From an uncultured Lachnospiraceae bacterium (GTDB lineage Bacteria > Bacillota > Clostridia > Lachnospirales > Lachnospiraceae): a DNA stretch of 64,000 nt. The notes under the pieces were generated by a model. That model was not told where the DNA came from and searched no databases. It was given only the letters and a program-made list of their open reading frames with translations. Shown piece after piece: positions 20,329 to 29,491 of this stretch; position 1 is the first letter of the stretch, and every line of letters starts with the position of its first letter. The DNA is taken from NCBI GenBank assembly GCA_910585765.1, contig CAJUES010000001.1, positions 67,610 to 131,609 on the forward strand, written 5' to 3'. Both the position numbers and the translations under genes were made by a program.

Positions 20329-23300
20329 ATGATGGCGGAGAAGATTTTGGAGAATTGTCAGGAAAACTATCAGATCAGGGACGGCGTGCTGCTGCGCTAT
20401 ACAGGGCGTGCGGAAGAGATCGCGCCTCCGGCGGGGATCCACACGGTCGGGGAGGGCGCGTTCAAGGGCTGCGTGTCGCTGAGAAATGTCGTGCTGCCGT
20501 CCGGTATTGTCCGCATCATGGGCGATGCGTTCAAGGGCTGCCGCAGGCTGGAGGAGATCGTGATCCCGGACGGGGTGACGTATATCGGGCGCTATGCGTT
20601 CCACCGCTGTCATGCGCTGCGGCGGGTGATCCTGCCGCCCTCTGTGGAGGAGCTGGGTGAGTGTGCTTTCCTGTACTGCGACAGCATGAGGGAGGCGCGG
20701 CTGCCGGGTGTGAGGAGGATGGGCATGGAGGCGCTGGCGAACGGGATAGCGCTCGAAAAGCTGGCGATATCGCGGGAGCTGGACGAGCGCTGTATCTGTG
20801 ATGTCTTCACGGGCTGCGGCAGGGTTCGGGAGATCTCCTGTGTGGCATCTGACGATGCGAAACAGGACAGTGAGACATTCTGCATCCCGAATGTCGTGGA
20901 AGTCGTGGCAGGTTCCTGCAAGGTGCCGCGCCTGGTCGAGCTGGTCGTGCGGGATATCCTGGAGCGCATGATGGAGCTTGAGGGCAGGACGCTTGTGCGT
21001 TTCCGGGTGAACATCAAGCATATCGAGGTGCCGGAGGGCATCGAGGTTCTTGCAAGGAGCAGCTTTTACGATATGCGGGGCATTGTGGACATTAAGCTCC
21101 CGCGGTCGCTGAGGAGGATCGAGAGCCGCGCTTTCCGCAACTGTATCGGCTTGGAGCAGGTGACGTTTGGCGCGGGCAGTGTACAGATTGACGAAGATGC
21201 CTTCCGCAACTGCACTTCCCTGAAACTGGTCCGGACCTGTGACGGTGCGCAGTACACGTTTCATGGATTAAAGGACATATACAGGGCGGATCCTGACAGC
21301 ACAGAGCGCAGGGAAATGGTGTCTGCGGTTCCTGAACTGGTCCGTGTCGTACACAGACAGGTGCTGGGGAATTTCCGGATCAGCGGTTCGATCCTGCTGC
21401 GGTATCTGGGGGCGGAGTCGCGCGTGGTCATACCGGAAGGTATCACGAGGATTGCCGAGGAGGCGTTTGCAGGGATTGAGACCATCGACAGAGTGCTTTT
21501 GCCTGAAAGCCTGCAGGAGATCGGAGCGGAGGCTTTCCGCGGCTGTCTCCTGCTGCAGACAGTGGCGCTGCCAGAGGGGCTGCGGGAGATCGGAGCGGGG
21601 GCGTTTTCGGACTGTGTGAAGCTGCTTCGGGTCGAGATCCCGGAGCGGATCGAGGTGCTTTCGGACAGGGTATTTCGAAACTGCCGGGCACTGCAGGAGG
21701 TGAAGCTTCCGGCGCGTCTGTGCAGGATCGGCGAGCGCGCTTTTTACGGCTGTACAGGGCTGAAAAAGATCTGTCTGCCGGATCGTTTGACGCATATCGC
21801 AAAGATGGCGTTTTACCGCGCAGGTCTCAGGCAGGTGCAGCTTCCGGCATGCGCGGAGCATGTGGGAAGCCTGGCGTTTGCAAAGAGTGCGGTGCAGAGC
21901 GCGCAGATCCTTGGCGCCACCGGGCGGCATTGCGGCACAGATGTGTTCAGCGGCTGCGAGAAGCTAAAGACGCTGGTGTTCGAGGAGGGCGTGCGCCGCA
22001 TTCCGGACAGATTTGCCTATGGCTGCACGGCGCTTTGGCGTGTCAAACTGCCCGGATCGCTGGAATCCGTGGGGAGACATGCGCTGGAAGGCACGAGATT
22101 CCTGGCGCAGTGGAAACAGTGTGTATCTGACGGGGACGCATGGCAGGATGGCGTGCTGTGGGATGGGCAGCATCTTGCGGGGGAAGTGCGGATCCCGGAA
22201 AATATACGGATCATAGCGGGCGGAGCCTTTTATGGAAATGCGGACATTACTGCGGTGTACCTGCCGCAGGTGCAGTCGGTTGGCGCGGCGGCGTTCAAGG
22301 GCTGCACGGCGCTTCGGCGCGTGTATCTGCCGGCGGGGATCGACCGTCTGGAGGCGGAAGTATTTTCGGGCTGTGCGGCGTTGGAGGAAGTATTGACCAC
22401 AGATACAGCAGAAGAGCCCGCGGCAAAATGGCGTCAGATCGGCGAGCGTGCCTTCTACCGATGCGGCAGGCTGCGCGGAGTCTGTCTCGAGCAGGCACAG
22501 GAGATTGGCAGGGAAGCGCTGTCCGGGTGCACCGCGCTTTCGCCTTGCGCGCTCTCCCCGGCACTGCGCGCAGGAGAGCGCGCCTTTGCAGATACGCTCT
22601 TAGGTGTCCGGCTGGAGAATGGGCTTCATGTTGTGGGCAGCCTGGTCGTGTCCGGGACGGCATGTGCGGGCGAAGTGATCCTGCCGGAGGAGGTGCAGGG
22701 GATCGCACCCTACGCGTTTGCGGGAAACCGCGTCATCGGCAGGGTTGTCTTTCATGAAAATATCCGCTGGATCGGGGAGGGTGCCTTCTTTGGATGCAGC
22801 AGCCTTGCATGTGCCGGACAATCCGCCGTATCCGGGCAGCTGCGCACAGGGAGGGAACTGCTCAGGATAGATGCCCGCGCATTTGAAAAGTGTATCTCGC
22901 TCCGGGAAGTCACCTGTCTGGCGCAGCAGGCGGGGGAATCCGCCTTTGCGGGGTGCGTTTCGCTCGTCAGGGCAGATCTTTCCGGGGTAAGGATTCTTGA
23001 AAAACACCTGTTTGCAGGATGCGCGTGTCTGGAGACATGTCTGTGCGCGCGTGCGGAAGTGGCGGAAGAATTTTGTTTCAGCGGCTGCAGACGTCTGCAA
23101 AACATGGATCTGGCGTCCATGGATCAAATCGGCGTTCACGCTTTTGAGGGCTGTGAAAGCCTTAGGTACGCGGAATTTCAGGACGATGTGCGCCTGATGG
23201 CACACGCGCTGGAGGACTGCTGCGGTCTGGAGACGATCTGTCTGTCCGGGCAGCGGGGTGTGATCCGGCTGGATGAGTACGCGCTCTCGGGCTGTACTGC

Positions 23301-24465
23301 GCTGCGGCGGGTGGCACTGCAGGGAAAAGAGTGGGCGTTTGAATGTTATGCGGACCTTTTCTCGCAGGAGATCCCGGAGACGGCGCGGCTCCTGTTTCAC
23401 AGTGCGCTCAGCTGTTTTGCCGTCGAGCAGGAGACGGATCTGGTCGGATACCGGGGAGCGGCAGGAGCGGTGCGGATTCCCGCAGGGATACGAAAGATCG
23501 GCGCGGAGGTATTCCGCGATGCGATGATGCTTGTGCAGGTGGAGATCCCGGAGAGCGTGACGCACATCGGCGCGCGGGCTTTTCACGGGACACCCTGGCT
23601 GGCAGATATGCGCAGAAAGTCTCCCCTGGCAGTGGTGCGCGATATGCTGCTGGACGGCTCTGCCTGTGCGGGGGAGGTTGTGATTCCGCCGAATATCCGT
23701 CTGGTGTGCGGCTGGGCGTTTGCAAACGGGCTGGATATCACAAAGATCCGCTTTCCGTACATGGATGCTCAGGGCGGGCGGTGCCAGCGTGTGCAGGTCG
23801 AAGAATACGCGTTCCGCAACTGTATCAACCTGCGGGAGATGACACTGCCGGACGGTGTGACAGTGCGGTTCACCGGGCTGGCAGACCGCGAGCGGGAGCT
23901 TCCGCCGCTGGCAATGCAGGCGGTGACGGACAGCCTCAACTGTTTTAAGACGGATGAGGACGGTGTGCTCAGGGAATGTACGGGGAATATCTCCAGACTC
24001 CGGCTTGCCCACGGTATCACCGGGATTGGCGAAGGGACGTTTCAGGACGGAAACCTGCTGACGACGATCACGTTCTCGGAGACTGTGGCAGAGATCGGCG
24101 CACGCGCGTTCGCTGGCTGCAAATGGCTGCGGGAGGTCAGGCAGGCGGACGGCGTGACAGCCATTGGCGCACATGCATTTTCCGGCTGCGGCCTCCTGCG
24201 CTGTGTGGCGTTTTCCGAAAAGCTCAGGCGGATCGGCGAACACGCATTTGAAAACTGCACCGCGCTGGAGGAGATCCGGATCCCGGAAGGCGTGGAGGAG
24301 ATCCCGGAGCGGGCGTTTTACCGCTGTCACAGTCTGAGCGATATCAAGCTGCCATCCACGCTGAGATCGATCGGCAGGGAGGCGTTTGCATTTTGCGGGT
24401 GTGCTGCCAGGATCCAGGTGCCGTCGGGGGTTCAGGTTGGTGAGCGGGCGTTTTATGGTAGTTGA
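20329..24465 (+). CDS. Very large leucine-rich repeat protein (BspA-like, LRR_5)
   Basis: About 1378 residues made almost wholly of roughly 23-residue repeats with the pattern IGxxAFxGCxxLxxVxLPxxL, the LRR_5 type known from BspA surface proteins. Unusually, there is no signal peptide, membrane segment, LPXTG motif or binding module, so it appears cytoplasmic. Several units are degenerate or separated by short inserts (RELPPLAMQAVTDSLNCF-like linkers recur before SIL..Y segments), suggesting block duplication of a multi-repeat unit. It starts four bases after the Dus stop, with a weak ribosome site (GAGGTT). Role unknown; a protein-binding scaffold is a guess from the fold. Confidence 0.85.
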   Translation: MMAEKILENCQENYQIRDGVLLRYTGRAEEIAPPAGIHTVGEGAFKGCVSLRNVVLPSGIVRIMGDAFKGCRRLEEIVIPDGVTYIGRYAFHRCHALRRVILPPSVEELGECAFLYCDSMREARLPGVRRMGMEALANGIALEKLAISRELDERCICDVFTGCGRVREISCVASDDAKQDSETFCIPNVVEVVAGSCKVPRLVELVVRDILERMMELEGRTLVRFRVNIKHIEVPEGIEVLARSSFYDMRGIVDIKLPRSLRRIESRAFRNCIGLEQVTFGAGSVQIDEDAFRNCTSLKLVRTCDGAQYTFHGLKDIYRADPDSTERREMVSAVPELVRVVHRQVLGNFRISGSILLRYLGAESRVVIPEGITRIAEEAFAGIETIDRVLLPESLQEIGAEAFRGCLLLQTVALPEGLREIGAGAFSDCVKLLRVEIPERIEVLSDRVFRNCRALQEVKLPARLCRIGERAFYGCTGLKKICLPDRLTHIAKMAFYRAGLRQVQLPACAEHVGSLAFAKSAVQSAQILGATGRHCGTDVFSGCEKLKTLVFEEGVRRIPDRFAYGCTALWRVKLPGSLESVGRHALEGTRFLAQWKQCVSDGDAWQDGVLWDGQHLAGEVRIPENIRIIAGGAFYGNADITAVYLPQVQSVGAAAFKGCTALRRVYLPAGIDRLEAEVFSGCAALEEVLTTDTAEEPAAKWRQIGERAFYRCGRLRGVCLEQAQEIGREALSGCTALSPCALSPALRAGERAFADTLLGVRLENGLHVVGSLVVSGTACAGEVILPEEVQGIAPYAFAGNRVIGRVVFHENIRWIGEGAFFGCSSLACAGQSAVSGQLRTGRELLRIDARAFEKCISLREVTCLAQQAGESAFAGCVSLVRADLSGVRILEKHLFAGCACLETCLCARAEVAEEFCFSGCRRLQNMDLASMDQIGVHAFEGCESLRYAEFQDDVRLMAHALEDCCGLETICLSGQRGVIRLDEYALSGCTALRRVALQGKEWAFECYADLFSQEIPETARLLFHSALSCFAVEQETDLVGYRGAAGAVRIPAGIRKIGAEVFRDAMMLVQVEIPESVTHIGARAFHGTPWLADMRRKSPLAVVRDMLLDGSACAGEVVIPPNIRLVCGWAFANGLDITKIRFPYMDAQGGRCQRVQVEEYAFRNCINLREMTLPDGVTVRFTGLADRERELPPLAMQAVTDSLNCFKTDEDGVLRECTGNISRLRLAHGITGIGEGTFQDGNLLTTITFSETVAEIGARAFAGCKWLREVRQADGVTAIGAHAFSGCGLLRCVAFSEKLRRIGEHAFENCTALEEIRIPEGVEEIPERAFYRCHSLSDIKLPSTLRSIGREAFAFCGCAARIQVPSGVQVGERAFYGS

Positions 24466-24531
24466 GAAGGGCAGTGCGATGCCGGTGTGTCCGGCTGTCG
24501 GAACTGTCGGGCAAAAGTAGGAGACAGGATC

Positions 24532-25740
24532 ATGTATTACCGCAGATTGGGAAGTACAGGACTTTGGGTGTCGGAGATCAGCTTCGGCACGATCCCCATT
24601 TTGCAGGGGGATGTCCCTGTGCTGCCGTCTTATTTTGATCTGGACGAGGATGCGGCGCTCGCGGTGATGGAGCACGCCTATCGTCTGGGCTGCAATCTAT
24701 ATGATACGGCTATCGTGCCGGAATACGGGGATGCGGAGATCAAACTCGGAAAGTTTGCGGCGCGTGTGGGGCGGGAGAGGATCATCATCTCGGACAAGGC
24801 GCGCTTTTTCGGCGGTGGCGAGATGTACAGGGCGGTGGAGACCTCCTGTGAAAATCTGGGGACGACGCCGGATATATACTTTGTGCATCAGGTGGATGCC
24901 GCCCACGAGGAGGAAGTGTTCGGCAGGGGCGGGGCGCTGGATGCGCTCGCAGAATTGAAGGCGGAGGGAAAGATCCGCTTTGCAGGGATCGCGACACATT
25001 ATTATGATATTTTGCTGCGGGGGGCGATGGACGACCGCGTGGATGTGCTGCAGGGCAGCGGGAATCTGCTAGAGCGCGGGATGCTTGACCGCGTTCGGGC
25101 AGATTCACGGTTTTATGCACACGGGCACCCAGAGGAAACATGTCAGCAGAAGCTGACGGGTGCCCGGCGCGCGAGCAGGGAAGAACATCCTGGCTCGATT
25201 GCACACGGGCACCCAGAGTTAAGGGGAAGGGAAAGAGCGCTTTCCTGTCTGGGCAAAAAGGGGTTTCTGGTCAACAAGGTGTACGCGGCAGGGCTCCTTC
25301 CCGCACGGTTTTCGGAGCAGTCTCTGATCGGCTTTGCGCTGTCCTACCCGGTTTCGAGTGTTTTGGTCGGACTCGGAACGAAGGAACAGGTGGATGCCGC
25401 CTTGGGATGGGATGCCAGGGATCCGGGAGTGGCGGTTCCGGACTTTGACGAGGTGCTCTCCGTGCTGGAAAAGGAGTACACGCCGATCCCGTGTGACCGA
25501 TGTCAGCGGTGCGTCTGCCCGCACGGAACGGAGATCCATACACTGTTCCGCCAGTATCAGTATTTTCATCTCGGAAAAGACTACTGGGCATTGAAAAAGC
25601 TGGGGCTTGGGATCGCCGAGAGCGCAAGGCGCTGCCGCGAGTGCGTGGAGATGCCCTGCATGGATGCGTGCCCGCGGAAAATACGCATCGCGCAGGAAAT
25701 GCAGAGAGTGGAGCAGCTCGTCATAGATCATGCTTTCTGA
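24532..25740 (+). CDS. Aldo/keto reductase with C-terminal Fe-S cluster motifs
   Basis: A 402-residue protein. The AKR barrel (about residues 1-300) has the catalytic tetrad: Asp in NLYDTAIV, Tyr in PEYGDAE, Lys in SDKARF and His in YFVHQVD. The C-terminus has two cysteine clusters, CDRCQRCVCP and CRECVEMPCMDACP, typical of AKR proteins with bound [4Fe-4S] clusters. The real start is 24532, with GGAGACAGG upstream. About residues 195-225 correspond to an in-frame DNA repeat insertion (25117-25218) between the barrel strands; whether the enzyme stays active is uncertain. Substrate unknown. Confidence 0.85.
   Translation: MYYRRLGSTGLWVSEISFGTIPILQGDVPVLPSYFDLDEDAALAVMEHAYRLGCNLYDTAIVPEYGDAEIKLGKFAARVGRERIIISDKARFFGGGEMYRAVETSCENLGTTPDIYFVHQVDAAHEEEVFGRGGALDALAELKAEGKIRFAGIATHYYDILLRGAMDDRVDVLQGSGNLLERGMLDRVRADSRFYAHGHPEETCQQKLTGARRASREEHPGSIAHGHPELRGRERALSCLGKKGFLVNKVYAAGLLPARFSEQSLIGFALSYPVSSVLVGLGTKEQVDAALGWDARDPGVAVPDFDEVLSVLEKEYTPIPCDRCQRCVCPHGTEIHTLFRQYQYFHLGKDYWALKKLGLGIAESARRCRECVEMPCMDACPRKIRIAQEMQRVEQLVIDHAF
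25117..25218. repeat. Direct 18-bp repeat bracketing an in-frame insertion
   Basis: GCACACGGGCACCCAGAG occurs at 25117-25134 and exactly again at 25201-25218, an 84-bp period, so the reading frame of the aldo/keto reductase is kept (28 extra residues). Inside, GGGTGCCCG complements CGGGCACCC of the repeat, so the segment can fold. It looks like a small mobile repeat or a slippage/duplication product. Confidence 0.75.
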
Positions 25741-25754
25741 CAAAATTTTGCGCA

Positions 25755-26771
25755 CTACTCTGCGGTATACGGGATCATGATCGACGGCTTGACAAAGATC
25801 AGCTCATAGGGCGCCTCGGGGTGTTCGGAGCGGAACAGCAGCTGCAGCGCGAGCCGCTTGCCGAGCAGTTCGGTCGGGACGTTTGCGGTGATGATGCGCC
25901 CTGCGACGTTGGTGTATTCACCCATGTTGTCGAAGCCGGTCAGCACGACGGGGTGCGGCAGCCGGTGTGCGTTGTTGTCGAGGTATGCCTGCACGAAGTT
26001 GGCGACATAGTCGCTGGCGCACACGAAAGCAGTCGGCCAGCTCTTTAGCTCGTCTAGGAAGGCATACAGTTTCCTGTCATAGGAAAAGATGTCAATGCGC
26101 CCGGTGAGGCAGTACTCCGACCGGACGATCAGCTCGTGTTTGCCCATGCAGTCACAGTAGCCAAGATAGCGCTCCTTGTTGGTCATCGCGTAGTCGATAT
26201 CCCCCAGGAAACCGATCTCGGCGTGCCCGCTCTGGATCAGCAGGTCGGTGATCCGCGCCTCCGTCCGGAACCCCTCGATCAGGATCAGGTCGCCGCTCAG
26301 CTGCGCATCTGTCAGTGAGGGGATCGTGTCGAGGAAAACCTTTGGCATGGGAAGCGCGTTCACCATATTGAGGATCTCCTCATCGTACACGTTCAGCACG
26401 ACGATACCGTCAACGTTTCCGCTCGTGAGGATGGAGGGCAGGCTGAATCCCCTGGAGTAGACGGAGGGTACATAGGTGTAGAGCAGGTTGACATTGTAGT
26501 TGGCAAGTTCCTGTGCCATGCGGTGGATGATGTTTGTCCAGAACAGTGCAGAGTCCGGCCTCGATACGATCAGGGAGATGGTGCGCTGTTCCACCTGGGG
26601 CTGTTCTATGAGCTGGTAGGGAAGCTTGGCATATCCAAGCTCTTTGGCTTTTGCAAAAATCAGCTCCCGCAGGGAATCCGACACACCTGCCTGGTTATTG
26701 AAGGCTTTGCTGACGGTGACTCTGGATATGTTGAGGGCATCTGCGATATCTTTCATCGTGATTTTTTCCAT
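25755..26771 (-). CDS. LacI-family transcriptional regulator
   Basis: 338 residues. The N-terminal helix-turn-helix is ITMKDIADALNISRVTVSKA with hinge helix, followed by a periplasmic-binding-protein-like effector domain (YTYVPSVYSRG..., VNVYDEE, LTGFDNMGEY). It points away from the transporter operon starting at 27443 and probably represses it until a glycan-derived sugar binds. AAAGGAAG precedes the start on the minus strand. It converges with the aldo/keto reductase gene, ending 14 bp from it. Confidence 0.9.
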   Translation of the reverse strand: MEKITMKDIADALNISRVTVSKAFNNQAGVSDSLRELIFAKAKELGYAKLPYQLIEQPQVEQRTISLIVSRPDSALFWTNIIHRMAQELANYNVNLLYTYVPSVYSRGFSLPSILTSGNVDGIVVLNVYDEEILNMVNALPMPKVFLDTIPSLTDAQLSGDLILIEGFRTEARITDLLIQSGHAEIGFLGDIDYAMTNKERYLGYCDCMGKHELIVRSEYCLTGRIDIFSYDRKLYAFLDELKSWPTAFVCASDYVANFVQAYLDNNAHRLPHPVVLTGFDNMGEYTNVAGRIITANVPTELLGKRLALQLLFRSEHPEAPYELIFVKPSIMIPYTAE

Positions 26772-27377
26772 AAATAGAATCTTCCTTTCTGCCAGCGTTT
26801 TTATAATTTTTTTCTGTAATTTTTTCTATAATAAATATCAGTAAGCGCCGCCGGTCTCAGAATCATTTCATAATTGCCTGTTTGTTCCATACATTTGTAA
26901 ACAAAATATGGGCATATTAAAGAAATAGGGACATTGGAGGTTACTGTCCACACAGGACCTGGCATTTACTGCTAAGTCCGTACGAGATGGCTGTCTTTTA
27001 TTCATTATATCATAGCGATCTGTAAAAAACAATCAAATAGTTTACAAATGTTAATAAAGGTGCGTGATTTGCTGAATTGATGCGCTATATCTGTCGTTTT
27101 TCGTCAGAACGTCTGATGATGTGTACTGCGAAGGGCAATACGCGGCAGTGCTGTGTACAAAGTGCTGACATATCTGTGCGGATTTGGCAGGATATACAGC
27201 ATGTTTGATAGATTGACGGAAAAAGAAAACACATATTTAACAATTTTTGTTGTGTAAAGCTAATAATTGTAATTGTAAAGAATGTACAGGAAGTGCGCAA
27301 ATAAGTCATAACATGGGGAAAAAGTACTAAAATATGTGCTGTATAGTTGGGTAATGTGATGAAAATGCCATATTCTG
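26772..27377. other. Long regulatory gap between lacI-type gene and N-glycan operon
   Basis: About 600 bp without a credible gene. Most is AT-rich, but a GC-richer block of about 65 bases (about 26935-26998) stands out and is not explained; it holds only a weak GTCC/GGAC hairpin. The only sizeable open frame (minus strand, 27085-27384) has no ribosome site and no recognisable protein features. No clear LacI operator could be assigned. Confidence 0.5.
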
Positions 27378-27406
27378 TTGACATATATATTTATAAATGT
27401 TAATCT
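27378..27406 (+). promoter_or_regulatory. Promoter of the N-glycan utilisation operon
   Basis: TTGACA at 27378-27383, a 17-bp spacer and TAATCT at 27401-27406. The -10 region overlaps a small inverted repeat, GTTAA and TTAAC seven bases apart, a possible repressor contact site. It lies 37 bp upstream of the permease start. Confidence 0.7.
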
Positions 27407-27442
27407 GATGTTAACAGAAATTAGTAAAAGGAGGTAAAATAA

Positions 27443-28426
27443 ATGGGAAGTGGCAAAACAACTGACGGAGGGAGGATGAAATCTGGCAAGCCCTGGTGGA
27501 AGCGATGGTCACGTGACGATACGGAACTGTTTCTCCTGTCACTGCCAACGTTGGTCTGGTTTTTGGTTTTTTCATATCTGCCGATGTTTGGAATCATCAT
27601 TGCGTTCAAGAGCTACAAACTGCAGCCGGGAGGGCATGGTTTTATCTACAATCTGCTGCACAGTGACTGGGCTGGGTTCGGGAATTTCAACTATTTCTTT
27701 ACATCAAACTCATTTACGATGCTTTTGAGGAACACGATCCTCTACAACATCGCGTTCATTATCATCAGCGCGAGCGTTGCGGTAGGCGGGGCCCTGATGT
27801 TGAGCAGCATGCGCAACAAGAGGGGATCCAAAGTGTACCAGACGATGATGTTCCTGCCTTACTTCATGTCATGGGTTGTCATCAGCTATTTCGTCTATGC
27901 GTTGCTGACACCGGAGAGGGGCTACATCAACGGGATCATCACAAAGCTTGGCGGAGAGCGGATCATGTGGTACCAGGAGCCGAAGTACTGGCCGTTCATA
28001 CTGATCTTCCTCAACACCTGGAAAGGTATGGGCTATGGTATGGTGCTCTATCTGGCAAGCATCACGGGGATCGATCCCTCGCTCTATGAGGCGGCGGTCA
28101 TGGACGGTGCGACAAAGTCACAGCAGGCAAAGCACATCACGCTCCCTGCGATCAAGCCGGTATTCATCATGATGCTGATCCTCGACTGCGGCAAGATCTT
28201 CAATTCGGATTTCGGTCTGTTCTACCAGGTGACAGGGCGTGTTCCTGCGTCACTGTATACCACGGTATCGACATTTGATACCTATATATATGCCGCGATC
28301 CAGTCGTCCTCGCCGATCGGGCAGACGGCAGCGGCTTCTTTCTTCCAGGCGATCTGCAGCTGCGGTACGATCCTGTTTGCAAACTGGGTTGTGAGCAAGC
28401 TGGACAACGAAAACAGGATTATATAA
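27443..28426 (+). CDS. Sugar ABC transporter permease (LplB-type), N-glycan locus
   Basis: A 327-residue permease. A polar, basic leader of about 30 residues precedes the first membrane segment (LLSLPTLVWFLVFSYLPMFG). The EAA loop is EAAVMDGATKSQQAKHITLP. AAAGGAGG stands ahead of the ATG. First gene of the operon that also carries GH130, GH20, GH38 and GH85, so its cargo is probably an N-glycan fragment. Confidence 0.92.
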   Translation: MGSGKTTDGGRMKSGKPWWKRWSRDDTELFLLSLPTLVWFLVFSYLPMFGIIIAFKSYKLQPGGHGFIYNLLHSDWAGFGNFNYFFTSNSFTMLLRNTILYNIAFIIISASVAVGGALMLSSMRNKRGSKVYQTMMFLPYFMSWVVISYFVYALLTPERGYINGIITKLGGERIMWYQEPKYWPFILIFLNTWKGMGYGMVLYLASITGIDPSLYEAAVMDGATKSQQAKHITLPAIKPVFIMMLILDCGKIFNSDFGLFYQVTGRVPASLYTTVSTFDTYIYAAIQSSSPIGQTAAASFFQAICSCGTILFANWVVSKLDNENRII

Positions 28427-28442
28427 TGAGGGAGGTGTTCGT

Positions 28443-29360
28443 GTGGCAAAGCAAGAAGAGAGTGGTCAGTCTTTGAACCAAATCAAAAAATCTACAAACA
28501 TTGTGTTCAATATCATATTTCTGGTGTTGGCAGTGATGTGTGTGATCCCGCTGTTGTTCGTATTTTCGATTTCCATCACGGAGGAGGAAGCACTCCGGAC
28601 AAACGGATACCAGCTGATCCCTTCGGTGTTCTCCGGTTCGGCGTACAAGTTTCTGTGGAATGAGCGCGGCATGATCCTGCGCGCGGCGTTCATGTCGATC
28701 CTTGTCACGATCGTCGGTACGCTCATCGCGATCGCGCTGGATACGTCGATGGGATATGTTGTTTCCAGAAGGAATTTCAGGCTCAAAAAGCTGTACACAT
28801 GGCTGATCTTCATACCGATGGTATTTAACGGCGGCATGCTGGCAAGCTATGTGGTAGTGAACAATATCTTAGGTCTGAGCAATACGATATGGGCACTGAT
28901 CCTGCCGCTGGCATGTTCATCGTTCAGCGTGACGATCTGCCGTACGTTCTTTAGGACGACAGTGCCGGATTCCATCATAGAGTCGGCAAAGATCGACGGT
29001 GCCGGACAGTTCCGCATCTGGTCCCAGATCGTGATGCCCATCTCCAAGCCGGTCATCGCGACGATCGGTATGTTTGCGGCATTTGGCTACTGGAATGACT
29101 GGTTCCAGGCTTCCCTGTACATACAGGACAAAAATCTGCAGACACTGCAGTCCTTGCTGAACAATATACAAAAGAATATCGAGTACATCGCGAACAATCC
29201 ATACGGCGGTCTGTCGCTGCAGCAGTACAAATCATCAATGCCTACAGAGAGTGTGCGAATGGCGATCGCGATCGTTATCATCGTACCGATCGCATGTACG
29301 TATCCGTTCTTCCAGAAGTACTTTATCTCCGGTCTGACGATCGGTTCGGTGAAGGAATAG
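28443..29360 (+). CDS. Sugar ABC transporter permease (YtcP-type), N-glycan locus
   Basis: A 305-residue permease starting at GTG 28443, with GGGAGG upstream. First membrane segment about residues 20-40 (IVFNIIFLVLAVMCVIPLLF), EAA loop ESAKIDGAGQFRIWSQIVMP, C-terminus QKYFISGLTIGSVKE. Partners the preceding permease. Confidence 0.92.
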   Translation: MAKQEESGQSLNQIKKSTNIVFNIIFLVLAVMCVIPLLFVFSISITEEEALRTNGYQLIPSVFSGSAYKFLWNERGMILRAAFMSILVTIVGTLIAIALDTSMGYVVSRRNFRLKKLYTWLIFIPMVFNGGMLASYVVVNNILGLSNTIWALILPLACSSFSVTICRTFFRTTVPDSIIESAKIDGAGQFRIWSQIVMPISKPVIATIGMFAAFGYWNDWFQASLYIQDKNLQTLQSLLNNIQKNIEYIANNPYGGLSLQQYKSSMPTESVRMAIAIVIIVPIACTYPFFQKYFISGLTIGSVKE

Positions 29361-29361
29361 A

Positions 29362-29452
29362 GTACGAAGAAAATTTCTAAGCCTGCAAAGGACGCGGGCT
29401 AAGAAATTCTAAAACTTCGTACGGGAAGAATGCAAGGGCAGCGTTCTTCCGG
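29362..29452 (+). promoter_or_regulatory. Two consecutive hairpins between permease and binding-protein genes
   Basis: Hairpin 1 (29362-29422) pairs GTACGAAG with CTTCGTAC, and an inner AATTTCTAAGCCTGC with GCGGGCTAAGAAATT. Hairpin 2 (29423-29452) pairs GGAAGAATGC with GCGTTCTTCC. Neither has a U tract, so they are more likely RNA-processing or stability elements than terminators; this arrangement could raise binding-protein mRNA above permease mRNA. Confidence 0.75.
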
Positions 29453-29491
29453 GTTGTTGAACTAACTTAATATATAAAAGGAGGATTTATT

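Noticed and set aside
20329..24465. CRISPR-like or simple tandem DNA repeat
   Set aside because: Periodicity is at protein level (about 23 residues) with strongly diverged DNA; no identical repeats with spacers. No CRISPR array was seen anywhere in the window.
22600..24675. Long open frame on the minus strand (691 codons) opposite the leucine-rich repeat gene
   Set aside because: Mirror of the GC-rich repeat codons; no ribosome site, low-complexity His/Arg/Pro/Leu composition and no protein features.
27085..27384. 99-codon minus-strand frame in the gap before the N-glycan operon
   Set aside because: No ribosome site, and it overlaps the promoter of the operon; sequence looks random.
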